Source: an uncultured Chryseobacterium sp. (lineage in GTDB: Bacteria; Bacteroidota; Bacteroidia; Flavobacteriales; Weeksellaceae). From it: DNA of 64,000 bases. Numbering within the stretch: position 1 is the stretch's first letter; every line of letters starts with the position of its first letter. This document shows positions 42,140 to 49,815 of this stretch, one piece after another. Below the pieces are notes generated by a model. It ran no database searches and was not told where the DNA came from. It was given only the letters and a program-made list of their open reading frames with translations. The position numbers and the translations under genes were made by a program. Location of the stretch: the NCBI GenBank assembly GCA_913778085.1, contig CAJYXJ010000013.1, positions 1 through 64,000 on the forward strand. Reading direction: 5' to 3'.

Positions 42140-42165
42140 AAAGTCATCTCAGATGAGATGACTTT
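42140..42165 (-). terminator. Terminator of the first tRNA-Phe transcript
   Basis: AAAGTCATCTC (42140-42150), loop AGAT, GAGATGACTTT (42155-42165). On the minus strand the stem is followed by TTTTTTGTTTT, so it mainly serves the tRNA gene. It also ends the convergent regulator gene. Confidence 0.85.
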
Positions 42166-42168
42166 AAG

Positions 42169-42241
42169 TGGTTTCTCCAGGAATCGAACCAGGGACACAT
42201 GGATTTTCAATCCATTGCTCTACCAACTGAGCTAAGAAACC
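42169..42241 (-). tRNA. tRNA-Phe(GAA), copy 1
   Basis: 73 nt. The minus strand starts GGTTTCTTAGCTCAGTTGGT and has a 7-bp acceptor stem (GGTTTCT/AGAAACC), D loop AGTTGGTAG, anticodon stem-loop ATGGATT-GAA-AATCCAT with anticodon GAA, and T arm CCTGGTTCGATTCCTGG. CCA is not encoded. The sequence is the same as that of copy 2 over the whole tRNA by eye. Confidence 0.97.
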
Positions 42242-42271
42242 GTTAAGGGGTACTTCATTTTTGAAGTGGTG

Positions 42272-42279
42272 CAAAAGTA
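42272..42279 (-). promoter_or_regulatory. -7 box of tRNA-Phe copy 1
   Basis: CAAAAGTA on the plus strand is TACTTTTG on the minus strand (TAnnTTTG), 31 bp before the tRNA 5-prime end. The same box precedes copy 2. Confidence 0.65.
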
Positions 42280-42329
42280 ATAATAATTATTACATTCTGC
42301 AAGGTTTATTTTAAAACCGTTTTGAAGAG

Positions 42330-42355
42330 AAAACCACCTTTTTACAGGTGGTTTT
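42330..42355 (-). terminator. Terminator between the two tRNA-Phe genes
   Basis: AAAACCACCT and AGGTGGTTTT flank a 6-base loop. It lies directly after copy 2, so each tRNA is transcribed separately. Confidence 0.8.
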
Positions 42356-42361
42356 TCTAAG

Positions 42362-42434
42362 TGGTTTCTCCAGGAATCGAACCAGGGACACATGGATTTT
42401 CAATCCATTGCTCTACCAACTGAGCTAAGAAACC
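42362..42434 (-). tRNA. tRNA-Phe(GAA), copy 2
   Basis: 73 nt, the same sequence and cloverleaf as copy 1 (anticodon GAA). Promoter box and tRNA are duplicated together, which points to a tandem duplication of a promoter-tRNA unit. Confidence 0.97.
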
Positions 42435-42464
42435 ATTCTGTTACTTCGTTGTTTTAAAGTGATG

Positions 42465-42472
42465 CAAAAGTA
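42465..42472 (-). promoter_or_regulatory. -7 box of tRNA-Phe copy 2
   Basis: CAAAAGTA on the plus strand (TACTTTTG on the minus strand), 31 bp upstream of the tRNA, embedded in GTGATGCAAAAGTAGTAA, which parallels GTGGTGCAAAAGTAATAA before copy 1. Confidence 0.65.
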
Positions 42473-42531
42473 GTAAGTTTTCGTATATGAAGCAAGTATT
42501 AATAATACTTTTTTTAACAAAACTTAAAAAC

Positions 42532-44373
42532 TTACTGATTTTCAGCCGGATTATTTTCCTGTTCTCTTCTGATCTGCTCGCTCATTTCCTCCAGCACAGG
42601 CTTAATCGTGCTTTCAGGAAGATCACTTATCCTGATATACATCAGCCCGTCAATAGCGTCGTTGAAATTAGGATCCACATTAAAAGCGATAACCTTTGCA
42701 TTCTGCTTGATGTATTTTTTAATTAAAACAGGCAGTCTGAGTTCGGGTTCAAGATCGTCGATGATTTTATCCAGTTTGTTAAGGTCGGATTCCATTTCTT
42801 CAAAGAACAGATGTTTATCCCTATCCCGCAGTTTCACCTTATATTCGTTTCTAGGGGTGATGTACTGCGCCACCGCAGAATCATAATAATTCGACCGCAT
42901 AAATTCGATCATCAGCGATTTTGAGAATTCCGAAAATTTGTTGGAAATGCTTACACCGCCCATCAGGAACTTATGATCCGGATTTCTCAGGCAGACATGT
43001 ACGATTCCTCTCCATAAAAGGAAAAGGGGGAGCGGCTTCTGCTGGTACTCCTGGCAGATGTATGCCCGGCCCATTTCGATCACTTTTTTAAAGAAAGGGT
43101 GGATGTCCTGCTCGAATTCAAAGAGCGAACTGGTATAGAATCCCCTGATGCCGGACTTTTTCATCACTTCTTTACCCAAAGCCATCCGGTAGGCACCTAC
43201 GAGTTTTTCTGCTGCGCTGTCCCAAAGGAACAGATGGTGGTAATGTTTATCGTACTCATCCAGGTCAAAAGGAAGGTTGCTGCCTTCACCCACGGCCCGG
43301 AAAGTCAGTTCACGCTGACGTCCGATTTCCCTCATGATCGAAGGAATCTCTTCGTAAGTGGTAAAGTAAACTTCATAGTTTCCATTGCTGAAAAACATCT
43401 TATCCGTTCCTCTCAGTTTGGAAATGTCCTTTAAAATATCTTCTTTTGGGGTTTCATCAATTATATTCTGGACGATGTTCTCTTCTTTTAACAAAGGGAA
43501 CTTTACCGACAGGTTTTTAAGATTGATGCTTTGCGCCAAAGATTTTCTCTTTTCATAATAAGACTGCATCATGTAAACCTTACGTTTCAGGTATTCGCCC
43601 AATTCTTCAATCGTCTCCATATCGTCCATGGCTTTTACCGTTATTGGTTTTCCGATCCTGATCCTGATCGGTTTTTCCCGGTCTTTCATCATTTCAGCAG
43701 GAAGCATGACGGTCTGTAAATTGGGATGGAGCTTTGCCACCTGGTAGAACATCCTGCTGTTCTTCGCATGGAAATACATAGGTACCACCGGCACTTTTGC
43801 CATTCGGATGAGCTTCAGTGCCGGTTTTTCCCAGTCTTTATCCAGTATTTCGCCGTAAGGATTGTTCTTGTTTGAAACTTCCCCTGCCGGAAAAATTCCT
43901 ACACATCCACCGTTTTGCAGGTGTTTTAAAGTTTCCCGCATTCCGGAAGAGCTGCTGTATGCTCCTTTTCTGTTTTCAAAAGGGTTAACGGAAATCACGT
44001 ACGGTTCCATCGGCTTGATCTTTTCCAGAAGAAAATTGCCCATTACCTTAAAATCCGGACGTACTTCCGATAAGATCTTGCACATGAGGATTCCGTCGAT
44101 TGCACCCAGTGGGTGGTTCGAAACCAGGATGAAGGGTCCTGTCTTCGGAATTTTGGCAAGATCCTCTTCAAAGGCGATGTAGCTTAAATTACGCTCTCTC
44201 ACAAATGAGTCGAAAAAGTCTTTACCTTCCTTGTCTTTCAGTTTGTCGTATAACTTATTTACTTCGTTTATTTTAGCAATGCTCATCACAGCAGATGCCA
44301 CAGGATTTTTCAGAAATCCTATTTTATTCAAACCGGAAGCATTTATTAAATCATTTTTCGAAATTAAACTCAT
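42532..44373 (-). CDS. olsF: Bifunctional acyltransferase OlsF (ornithine lipid synthesis)
   Basis: 613 residues with two acyltransferase domains. The N-terminal PlsC-like part has NHPLGAIDG (H87, D93) and FPAGEVSNKNNPYGE (glycerolipid-acyltransferase FPEG-like block). The C-terminal ~300 residues are an OlsB/GNAT-like N-acyltransferase (RGFYTSSLFEFEQDIHPFFK and EMGRAYICQEYQQKPLPLFL). In OlsF of Flavobacterium and Serratia the C-terminal domain N-acylates ornithine and the N-terminal domain adds the second acyl chain. Domain order and length here fit. It follows aspartate kinase by 22 bp on the same strand. Confidence 0.82.
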   Translation of the reverse strand: MSLISKNDLINASGLNKIGFLKNPVASAVMSIAKINEVNKLYDKLKDKEGKDFFDSFVRERNLSYIAFEEDLAKIPKTGPFILVSNHPLGAIDGILMCKILSEVRPDFKVMGNFLLEKIKPMEPYVISVNPFENRKGAYSSSSGMRETLKHLQNGGCVGIFPAGEVSNKNNPYGEILDKDWEKPALKLIRMAKVPVVPMYFHAKNSRMFYQVAKLHPNLQTVMLPAEMMKDREKPIRIRIGKPITVKAMDDMETIEELGEYLKRKVYMMQSYYEKRKSLAQSINLKNLSVKFPLLKEENIVQNIIDETPKEDILKDISKLRGTDKMFFSNGNYEVYFTTYEEIPSIMREIGRQRELTFRAVGEGSNLPFDLDEYDKHYHHLFLWDSAAEKLVGAYRMALGKEVMKKSGIRGFYTSSLFEFEQDIHPFFKKVIEMGRAYICQEYQQKPLPLFLLWRGIVHVCLRNPDHKFLMGGVSISNKFSEFSKSLMIEFMRSNYYDSAVAQYITPRNEYKVKLRDRDKHLFFEEMESDLNKLDKIIDDLEPELRLPVLIKKYIKQNAKVIAFNVDPNFNDAIDGLMYIRISDLPESTIKPVLEEMSEQIRREQENNPAENQ

Positions 44374-44395
44374 GTGTGTTTAGTCGTAATTAGTT

Positions 44396-45634
44396 TTATT
44401 GTGTTACCATTTGAAGTGTATTCTTCGAAATCTGCTCCAATAATACGTTTTTTTCCTGGTAAAATTGGTCTATGTTTTCGATCTTCGCATTTCTTACGGT
44501 AAATAAAGATACATTTTTTACAACTTCCGTCTTAAAAACTTTCTGAAGTTCTTCATTTAATTCTTCAATGGTGTGGAATTTATCTTCCAGGCATAAAGCT
44601 AATGAGATCGCAGAATTCTGCATCAGCGAAACTTTAATTTTATATTTCGATAAATATCCGAAAATCAGGCTCATATGGTCTTCCGCAATAAATGAGAAAT
44701 CTCTGGTTGAAATTTTCAGTAACGTCTGGTTTTCCTTTAAAATATAAGATTCTTCGCTCTGGTTCTTTTCTGAAGCCCCGACTTTCGTCCCTTCTTTGGC
44801 AGGATCAACGAAGGATTTTACATAAAAAGGAATATTTTTCTGCTGAAGCGGCTGTAAGGTTTTCGGGTGTATAACACTTGCCCCGTAATAAGCCATTTCA
44901 ATAGCTTCTTCGTATGAAATATTGGAGAGCAGGGTAACATCTTTGAATTTTCTCGGGTCTCCCGTCATAACTCCCGGCACATCTTTCCAGATCGTCATCG
45001 CCTCGGCATTCAGGCAGTAAGCGAAAATCGCAGCCGAATAGTCGGAACCTTCTCTTCCTAAAGTTACCGTAAAATTGTTTTCATCTGACCCGATAAAGCC
45101 TTGGGTGACATAACAGATTTCCTTATTCAGATTAGAGATAAATTCTTCCGTCTTTGTCCAGTCTACAACACCTTCACGGTATGAATTGTCGGTTTTCACA
45201 TAATCCCGGGCATCGAGCCACTGGTTGGTAAACTGAATCTCGTTCAGGTATTCGCTTACAATTTTTGTGGAAATCATTTCTCCACAGCTTACTACCTGAT
45301 CATAGACAAAACTGTAGTTCGGCGATTTGTTTCGCCGTAAAAAAGAATCGATATCGTCAAAAAATAAATTGATCTCCGCAAATACAGCGTGATTCTCAGG
45401 GAATAATCCTTCCGCAATCTCAATATGTTTCCGTTTTATCTTTTCAATCTCCGTTTGATAGTTATCCTTTTTGAAATAAAGCTCCACTACTTTTTCCAAC
45501 TCATTCGTCGTCTTGCCCATCGCTGAAATTACCAGCAGACATTTGGCAAATCCCTGGCTTTTTAAAACCATAGATACGTTCTTTACGCTTTCGGCATCCT
45601 TTACCGATGCTCCACCAAACTTGAAAATTTTCAT
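44396..45634 (-). CDS. lysC: Aspartate kinase
   Basis: 412 residues: N-terminal kinase domain with KFGGASVKDAESV (catalytic KFGG), VTLGREGSDYSAAIFA, IWKDVPGVMTGDPR and YYGASVIHPKT, then two ACT-like regulatory segments (about 300-400). It phosphorylates aspartate for lysine, threonine and methionine synthesis. It is monofunctional, with no fused homoserine dehydrogenase. It has a -7 box upstream and OlsF downstream as a likely operon partner, an unusual pairing without obvious metabolic logic. Confidence 0.93.
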   Translation of the reverse strand: MKIFKFGGASVKDAESVKNVSMVLKSQGFAKCLLVISAMGKTTNELEKVVELYFKKDNYQTEIEKIKRKHIEIAEGLFPENHAVFAEINLFFDDIDSFLRRNKSPNYSFVYDQVVSCGEMISTKIVSEYLNEIQFTNQWLDARDYVKTDNSYREGVVDWTKTEEFISNLNKEICYVTQGFIGSDENNFTVTLGREGSDYSAAIFAYCLNAEAMTIWKDVPGVMTGDPRKFKDVTLLSNISYEEAIEMAYYGASVIHPKTLQPLQQKNIPFYVKSFVDPAKEGTKVGASEKNQSEESYILKENQTLLKISTRDFSFIAEDHMSLIFGYLSKYKIKVSLMQNSAISLALCLEDKFHTIEELNEELQKVFKTEVVKNVSLFTVRNAKIENIDQFYQEKNVLLEQISKNTLQMVTQ

Positions 45635-45690
45635 TAAATTGTTAATAATAAAATTGTTAGATAAAAATTACGGGAATATTTTACGGGGCT

Positions 45691-45698
45691 CAAAATTA
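45691..45698 (-). promoter_or_regulatory. -7 box of aspartate kinase
   Basis: CAAAATTA on the plus strand is TAATTTTG on the minus strand, 57 bp upstream of the ATG. Confidence 0.5.
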
Positions 45699-45781
45699 TA
45701 AATTTACAACGAGATATGAAAGAGCCCATGAATCTGACTTGATTAAGATTTTATTAAAATAATCAATACTGTCGGATTATG

Positions 45782-45815
45782 CAGCTTGCCGTATCCAAAA
45801 AGGGAAGCTGTTTTT
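45782..45815 (+). terminator. Isolated terminator-like hairpin in the lysC-fbp gap
   Basis: CAGCTTGCC ... GGGAAGCTG (one mispair) followed by TTTTT. No gene ends here: the 316-bp gap between the divergent lysC and fbp starts holds only this hairpin and AT-rich sequence. It may belong to a small RNA or a leader. Confidence 0.4.
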
Positions 45816-45950
45816 ATGATAAGGCCCGGTTTTTTGGAGGGTATTAAATATTTATATAGCTTACAGACAGAGGGTTATCAGCTTTTGTTAATAATTCTTT
45901 TACATTGTAATAAATTTTACGAAATTTGAGCAAATCGTAAAAAGAAAAAT

Positions 45951-46967
45951 ATGTCAGAGCAACCATTACAGACTTTAGGAGAATTCCTTATTGAGAGGCA
46001 GGATGATTTTCAGTATTCCACCGGAGAATTTTCTCGCCTTTTAAGTGCAATAAGGCTGGCTTCAAAAGTTGTAAACAGAGAAGTAAATAAAGCAGGAATC
46101 GTAGACATTGCAGGAGCCGCCGGAAACCAGAACATTCAGGGGGAAGAGCAGCAAAAACTGGATGTGATTGCCAATGAGATTTTTATTACGGCTCTGTCTC
46201 AGCGTGAGGTGGTATGCGGAATCGCTTCCGAGGAAAATGATGACTTTATCGATATCAAATGCGGTGAAAACGGGCATTTAAGTAAATATGTTGTGTTGAT
46301 TGATCCCTTGGATGGATCTTCCAATATCGATGTAAATGTTTCTGTAGGAACTATTTTCTCGATTTTCAGAAGGGTAACCGAACCGGGAACTCCGGTGCAG
46401 CTCGAAGACTTTTTACAGAAAGGAGTCAACCAGATCGCAGCGGGATATATTATCTATGGTTCATCCACCATGATCGTTTATACTACAGGAAACGGGGTGA
46501 ACGGATTTACCCTTGATCCTTCTCTGGGAACGTACTATCTGTCTCATCCGAACATGACATTCCCGAAAACCGGAAAGATCTACTCAATTAATGAAGGAAA
46601 CTATATTAAATTTCCGCAAGGAGTAAAAAATTATCTTAAATATTGCCAGATGGAAGAGGGAGACCGGCCTTATACTTCAAGATACATCGGTTCATTGGTG
46701 GCCGATTTCCACAGAAATATGCTGAAGGGCGGAATTTATATCTATCCTTCTTACTCGCAGGCTCCAAACGGGAAATTAAGGCTGCTGTATGAGTGCAACC
46801 CGATGGCTTTCATCGCAGAACAGGCCGGAGGAAAAGCAACTGACGGTTTCAGAAGAATTCTTGAGATTGAACCTACTGAGCTTCACCAAAGAATCCCTTT
46901 TTTCTGCGGAAGCGTCGATATGGTGGAAAAAGCGGAGGAATTTATGCGAATCGATAGCGTAAAATAA
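45951..46967 (+). CDS. fbp: Class I fructose-1,6-bisphosphatase
   Basis: 338 residues, full length for class I FBPase. It hydrolyses fructose 1,6-bisphosphate to fructose 6-phosphate in gluconeogenesis. Motifs are EENDDFI (metal ligands), the signature [56 protein letters not shown] and [15 protein letters not shown] near-consensus -7 box (GAAATTTG, 45921-45928) precedes it. Its stop overlaps the start of the next gene (TAATG). Confidence 0.95.
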   Translation: MSEQPLQTLGEFLIERQDDFQYSTGEFSRLLSAIRLASKVVNREVNKAGIVDIAGAAGNQNIQGEEQQKLDVIANEIFITALSQREVVCGIASEENDDFIDIKCGENGHLSKYVVLIDPLDGSSNIDVNVSVGTIFSIFRRVTEPGTPVQLEDFLQKGVNQIAAGYIIYGSSTMIVYTTGNGVNGFTLDPSLGTYYLSHPNMTFPKTGKIYSINEGNYIKFPQGVKNYLKYCQMEEGDRPYTSRYIGSLVADFHRNMLKGGIYIYPSYSQAPNGKLRLLYECNPMAFIAEQAGGKATDGFRRILEIEPTELHQRIPFFCGSVDMVEKAEEFMRIDSVK

Positions 46968-47971
46968 TGAAAGCGGAATATTTAAAATATCTGTTAGAAT
47001 TCAAACGCCCGAGTGGAACATCTCGCGGCGTTTTACTTGAAAAGGAGACCTTTATCCTAGAAGTTTCAGATAACGGAAAGAAAGGAACCGGCGAGTGTGC
47101 CATTTTCCGAGGACTGAGTTTCGACGACCGGCCGGACTACGAAGAAAAGCTCCAATGGCTCTGCACCAATATTGAGAAAGATCCTGAATTTTTAAAAAAA
47201 CATTTAATTGATTTTCCATCCATCTGGTTCGGATATGAACAGGCCATGCTGAATTTAAAATTCGGGGAAAATCTCTATTTTCCAAGTGAATTTACAGAGG
47301 GCACTGTACCAATTCCCATTAACGGGCTGATCTGGATGGGCAGCATGGATTATATGGAGGAACAGATCCGCGATAAGCTGAACCACGGGTTTCACTGTAT
47401 CAAATTAAAGATTGGGATCGACTGGAAATCCGAGTTTGAAATTTTGAAAGCTCTGAGAAAGAAATTTTCTGCTGAAATGCTGGAACTTCGTGTAGATGCC
47501 AATGGCGGATTTACCAAAACTGAAGCGGAAACTGTGCTGCAACAGCTGGCAGACTTACAGATCCATTCTATTGAACAGCCGATAAAAGCGGGAAATCTAA
47601 ATCACATGGCTGAGTTATGTGCTGAAACACCAACACCAATTGCCCTGGATGAGGAGTTGATCGGAGTTACGGATTTTCATGAGAAGAAGAAGCTGCTGGA
47701 ACTTATAAAGCCGCAATATATCATTCTGAAGCCTGCTCTTGTTGGAGGCTTTGCCGGTTCTGATGAGTGGATTTCTCTGGCAGAGCAGCAGAATATCGGA
47801 TGGTGGATTACTTCTGCATTGGAAAGCAATATCGGGCTGAATGCCATCGCCCAGTATACTTTTACAAAAAAAAGCCCGATGCCGCAAGGATTGGGAACCG
47901 GAGCTTTGTTTGTCAATAATTTTGAATCACATCTCAATCTCCAAGGTGAGTGGCTGTGGTTTAAAATATAA
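46967..47971 (+). CDS. menC: o-Succinylbenzoate synthase-like enolase-superfamily enzyme
   Basis: 334 residues, muconate-lactonising subgroup. Visible catalytic elements: K-x-K in CIKLKIG, metal ligands D in RVDANGG, E in SIEQPI and D in ALDEELIG, and the second Lys in ILKPALVGG. OSBS (MenC) dehydrates SHCHC in menaquinone synthesis, and menaquinone is the quinone of Flavobacteriia. Dipeptide epimerase is the main alternative in this fold. It shares one base with the fbp stop (TAATG), so they are translationally coupled. Confidence 0.75.
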   Translation: MKAEYLKYLLEFKRPSGTSRGVLLEKETFILEVSDNGKKGTGECAIFRGLSFDDRPDYEEKLQWLCTNIEKDPEFLKKHLIDFPSIWFGYEQAMLNLKFGENLYFPSEFTEGTVPIPINGLIWMGSMDYMEEQIRDKLNHGFHCIKLKIGIDWKSEFEILKALRKKFSAEMLELRVDANGGFTKTEAETVLQQLADLQIHSIEQPIKAGNLNHMAELCAETPTPIALDEELIGVTDFHEKKKLLELIKPQYIILKPALVGGFAGSDEWISLAEQQNIGWWITSALESNIGLNAIAQYTFTKKSPMPQGLGTGALFVNNFESHLNLQGEWLWFKI

Positions 47972-47984
47972 ACTAAAAATTTCA

Positions 47985-48152
47985 TTAACAGGCTGGAGGA
48001 GGAGAATCCGGGCAAGTGGTTTTTCCACAGTAATCAGGATCCCATGACCTGCAGCACATGGCTGTCGGATTCCAATTGTTACATCCCAAAGGAGGCCTTC
48101 CCCCTTTAATGGCTTTTAATTCTTCTCTCTTGATTTTCTTTAGATTTTTCAT
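47985..48152 (-). CDS. Orphan GG-leader, six-cysteine bacteriocin-like peptide
   Basis: 55 residues on the minus strand, ATG at 48152, stop at 47985-47987, convergent with menC (13 bp between stops). The leader MKNLKKIKREELKAIKGG is the short GG type found in many Chryseobacterium bacteriocin-like proteins. The 37-residue core contains six Cys (positions 24, 33, 34, 42, 47, 55), three Trp-/Asp-/Pro-rich patches (GCNNWNPTAMCCRSWDPDYC) and a C-terminal PDSPPPAC. Paired disulfides or thioethers are possible. No processing enzymes are adjacent; the C39 exporter 11 kb away could mature it in trans. Confidence 0.8.
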   Translation of the reverse strand: MKNLKKIKREELKAIKGGRPPLGCNNWNPTAMCCRSWDPDYCGKTTCPDSPPPAC

Positions 48153-48330
48153 AAAACATTGAATTATTTGATTGGTTATGTAAATATGAAAATCTTTTTG
48201 GAGACACGCAAAAATTTCAGCGTAATTAACAGATATTAAAGAATTTATTTCTTTAACTTAAATCCACTAATTACCCCGAATTCTGACTGATAAAAATCTC
48301 GTTTTATGCTCTAAATCTTAGACGCTTTAT

Positions 48331-48515
48331 TTAGATCACGTCCTTTACGAAAATTGCTTTCTTGATGTATTCTAACAATACAGAAAACTTTGTTCTGAAT
48401 TTTTCCATGATATAAGTTGTATTTCCCCAATAGTTGTAATAATCAATTCTGCAATCTCTATGCCAGACTGTACTACCACAATTTTTCAATAATGTGTGAT
48501 ATTTTATTGTTTTGT
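48331..48515 (-). other. Possible gene remnant in the 48153-48515 gap
   Basis: The minus strand carries about 60 codons open in one frame ending at 48331-48333, without a suitable start: CGSTVWHRDCRIDYYNYWGN then TYIMEKFRTKFSVLLEYIKK. Trp, Tyr and Cys content looks protein-like, but I cannot name a family. The frame begins inside the tail of the 48516-49658 hydrolase. The rest of the gap (48153-48330) is AT-rich with nothing recognisable. Confidence 0.25.
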
Positions 48516-49658
48516 TTAATGATTTGGTTGATAGTTTATTGTGAATGTGTTTTCGTTGTTTTTTATTCGATTCGTAATCAGATTCCGGTCAACTCCGTTT
48601 AAATTCTGAAAGATGTCATTCTGCACCATCGAGCTGGAGAGATATCCCCAATGGTTACCGATCTCAAATTTAAAAGTATTCAGAATATCATCTTCCACAA
48701 AAGTACAGTCGATGATGGAGACAATATCTTTTAAATGATCAATATTGCCCGGTCCGTTTTTCCCAAGTCTTGGCGTAAGGATGTTCTTGGTAAACTGTGA
48801 AATGCCGAGAATTACATCTTTCCTGTTCAGGTAAACGGAAACCCGGTTGGAAAGAAGAGGGAGCTTATTAAAAGAGTCTTCCTGATCCTCAAAGACTTTG
48901 TAGCTTACATCCGAATTCAGCAATACCACCTGATCGATCACGCGCAGGATGTTTTCTTTCTTTAAGCTGTAAAGCATACTCTGAAGCACACGGTTACCCA
49001 TCGAATGGGCCATGATATGGATTCTCTGGTTACACGGTGCCAGGTCGCGGTTTGAAAAAATATCCTTCAGAAACTGAGTGTAAAAGTAAAAAAGCCTCAC
49101 CAGCGAAGTCCCGGAATTGATGCTGGAAGCTTTATCGTCAAAATACGTCAGCGGAACGATACTGCTTGAGGCTGGCCAGCTGACAAACAGAATGTGTTCA
49201 ACAGGTGATGCCGGATTATCGATAAAGATTTTTTTAAGATCGATAATCGCTTTCAGTTCATCATCAAAATCATAAGCATAACCATGAATGAAAATCATAA
49301 CGTCGCTCCGGGTTTTTGCAGACGACATATTTTTATAGAGCTCGTAGAACATCCTTTGGGTTCCTCCCAGATTATTAGCGGTTAGAGAAGATTCCCGAAT
49401 TCCTTTCTCTTTCAGCAAAACGTCCAGTACTTCCTGGTAACCCTGCTTTTCAGGCTCCGAGAAAAGGGTATAATTTAAAATGTTACGATTAGTGTAGTCC
49501 TTTTTCTTTCTGGCTGCTTTTGTAGGCTCCTGATAATCTTCAAAGTCACATTTGGCAATTCTGAAATTTGGAATTGAATATTCATCATTGGAGAAAGAAT
49601 CAATTTTTTCTCCTTTGTAGCGAACGATTTTTCTGTTGCTCAGGATGTAGACGGCCAT
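48516..49658 (-). CDS. Alpha/beta hydrolase (DUF900-like)
   Basis: 380 residues from ATG 49658; the frame to 49715 crosses a -7 box and is not used. It has FIHGYAYDFDDELKAI (oxyanion/HG region) and nucleophile motif IMAHSMGNRVLQ (A-H-S-M-G), typical of lipase-like DUF900 hydrolases. The Asp may lie in VVLLNSDVSY and the His near the end (IGNHWGYLSS). No signal peptide is visible, so it is cytoplasmic. The substrate is unknown. Confidence 0.72.
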   Translation of the reverse strand: MAVYILSNRKIVRYKGEKIDSFSNDEYSIPNFRIAKCDFEDYQEPTKAARKKKDYTNRNILNYTLFSEPEKQGYQEVLDVLLKEKGIRESSLTANNLGGTQRMFYELYKNMSSAKTRSDVMIFIHGYAYDFDDELKAIIDLKKIFIDNPASPVEHILFVSWPASSSIVPLTYFDDKASSINSGTSLVRLFYFYTQFLKDIFSNRDLAPCNQRIHIMAHSMGNRVLQSMLYSLKKENILRVIDQVVLLNSDVSYKVFEDQEDSFNKLPLLSNRVSVYLNRKDVILGISQFTKNILTPRLGKNGPGNIDHLKDIVSIIDCTFVEDDILNTFKFEIGNHWGYLSSSMVQNDIFQNLNGVDRNLITNRIKNNENTFTINYQPNH

Positions 49659-49703
49659 GGTACTGTTAATTTGAATAAAGGTTTTTAGTCGGTCTAAATT
49701 AAG

Positions 49704-49711
49704 CAAAAATA
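49704..49711 (-). promoter_or_regulatory. -7 box of the DUF900-like hydrolase
   Basis: CAAAAATA on the plus strand is TATTTTTG on the minus strand, a perfect TAnnTTTG. It overlaps the upstream alternative ATG and so fixes the start at 49658. Confidence 0.6.
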
Positions 49712-49744
49712 TCATATCCGGATCATTATCGGTTTAAATTATCA

Positions 49745-49776
49745 TTTGGGTAAACCCCTAAATTTCCCTAAATTTG
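49745..49776 (+). promoter_or_regulatory. Promoter of glnS
   Basis: TTTG at 49745-49748 and TAAATTTG at 49769-49776, spacer 20 bp. It lies upstream of ATG 49816 and overlaps the alternative start at 49774. Confidence 0.65.
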
Positions 49777-49815
49777 CAAATTGTCGTTTTATACGGCATC
49801 TTAAAGCGAACTTTA

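Noticed and set aside
42532-45634. lysC-olsF as a novel pathway
   Set aside because: Both are ordinary genes; the 22-bp spacing only suggests co-transcription, and no shared substrate is apparent.
48417-48602. Plus-strand 61-codon ORF
   Set aside because: It overlaps the 3-prime end of the hydrolase gene and has a low-complexity hydrophobic pattern typical of antisense AT-rich DNA.
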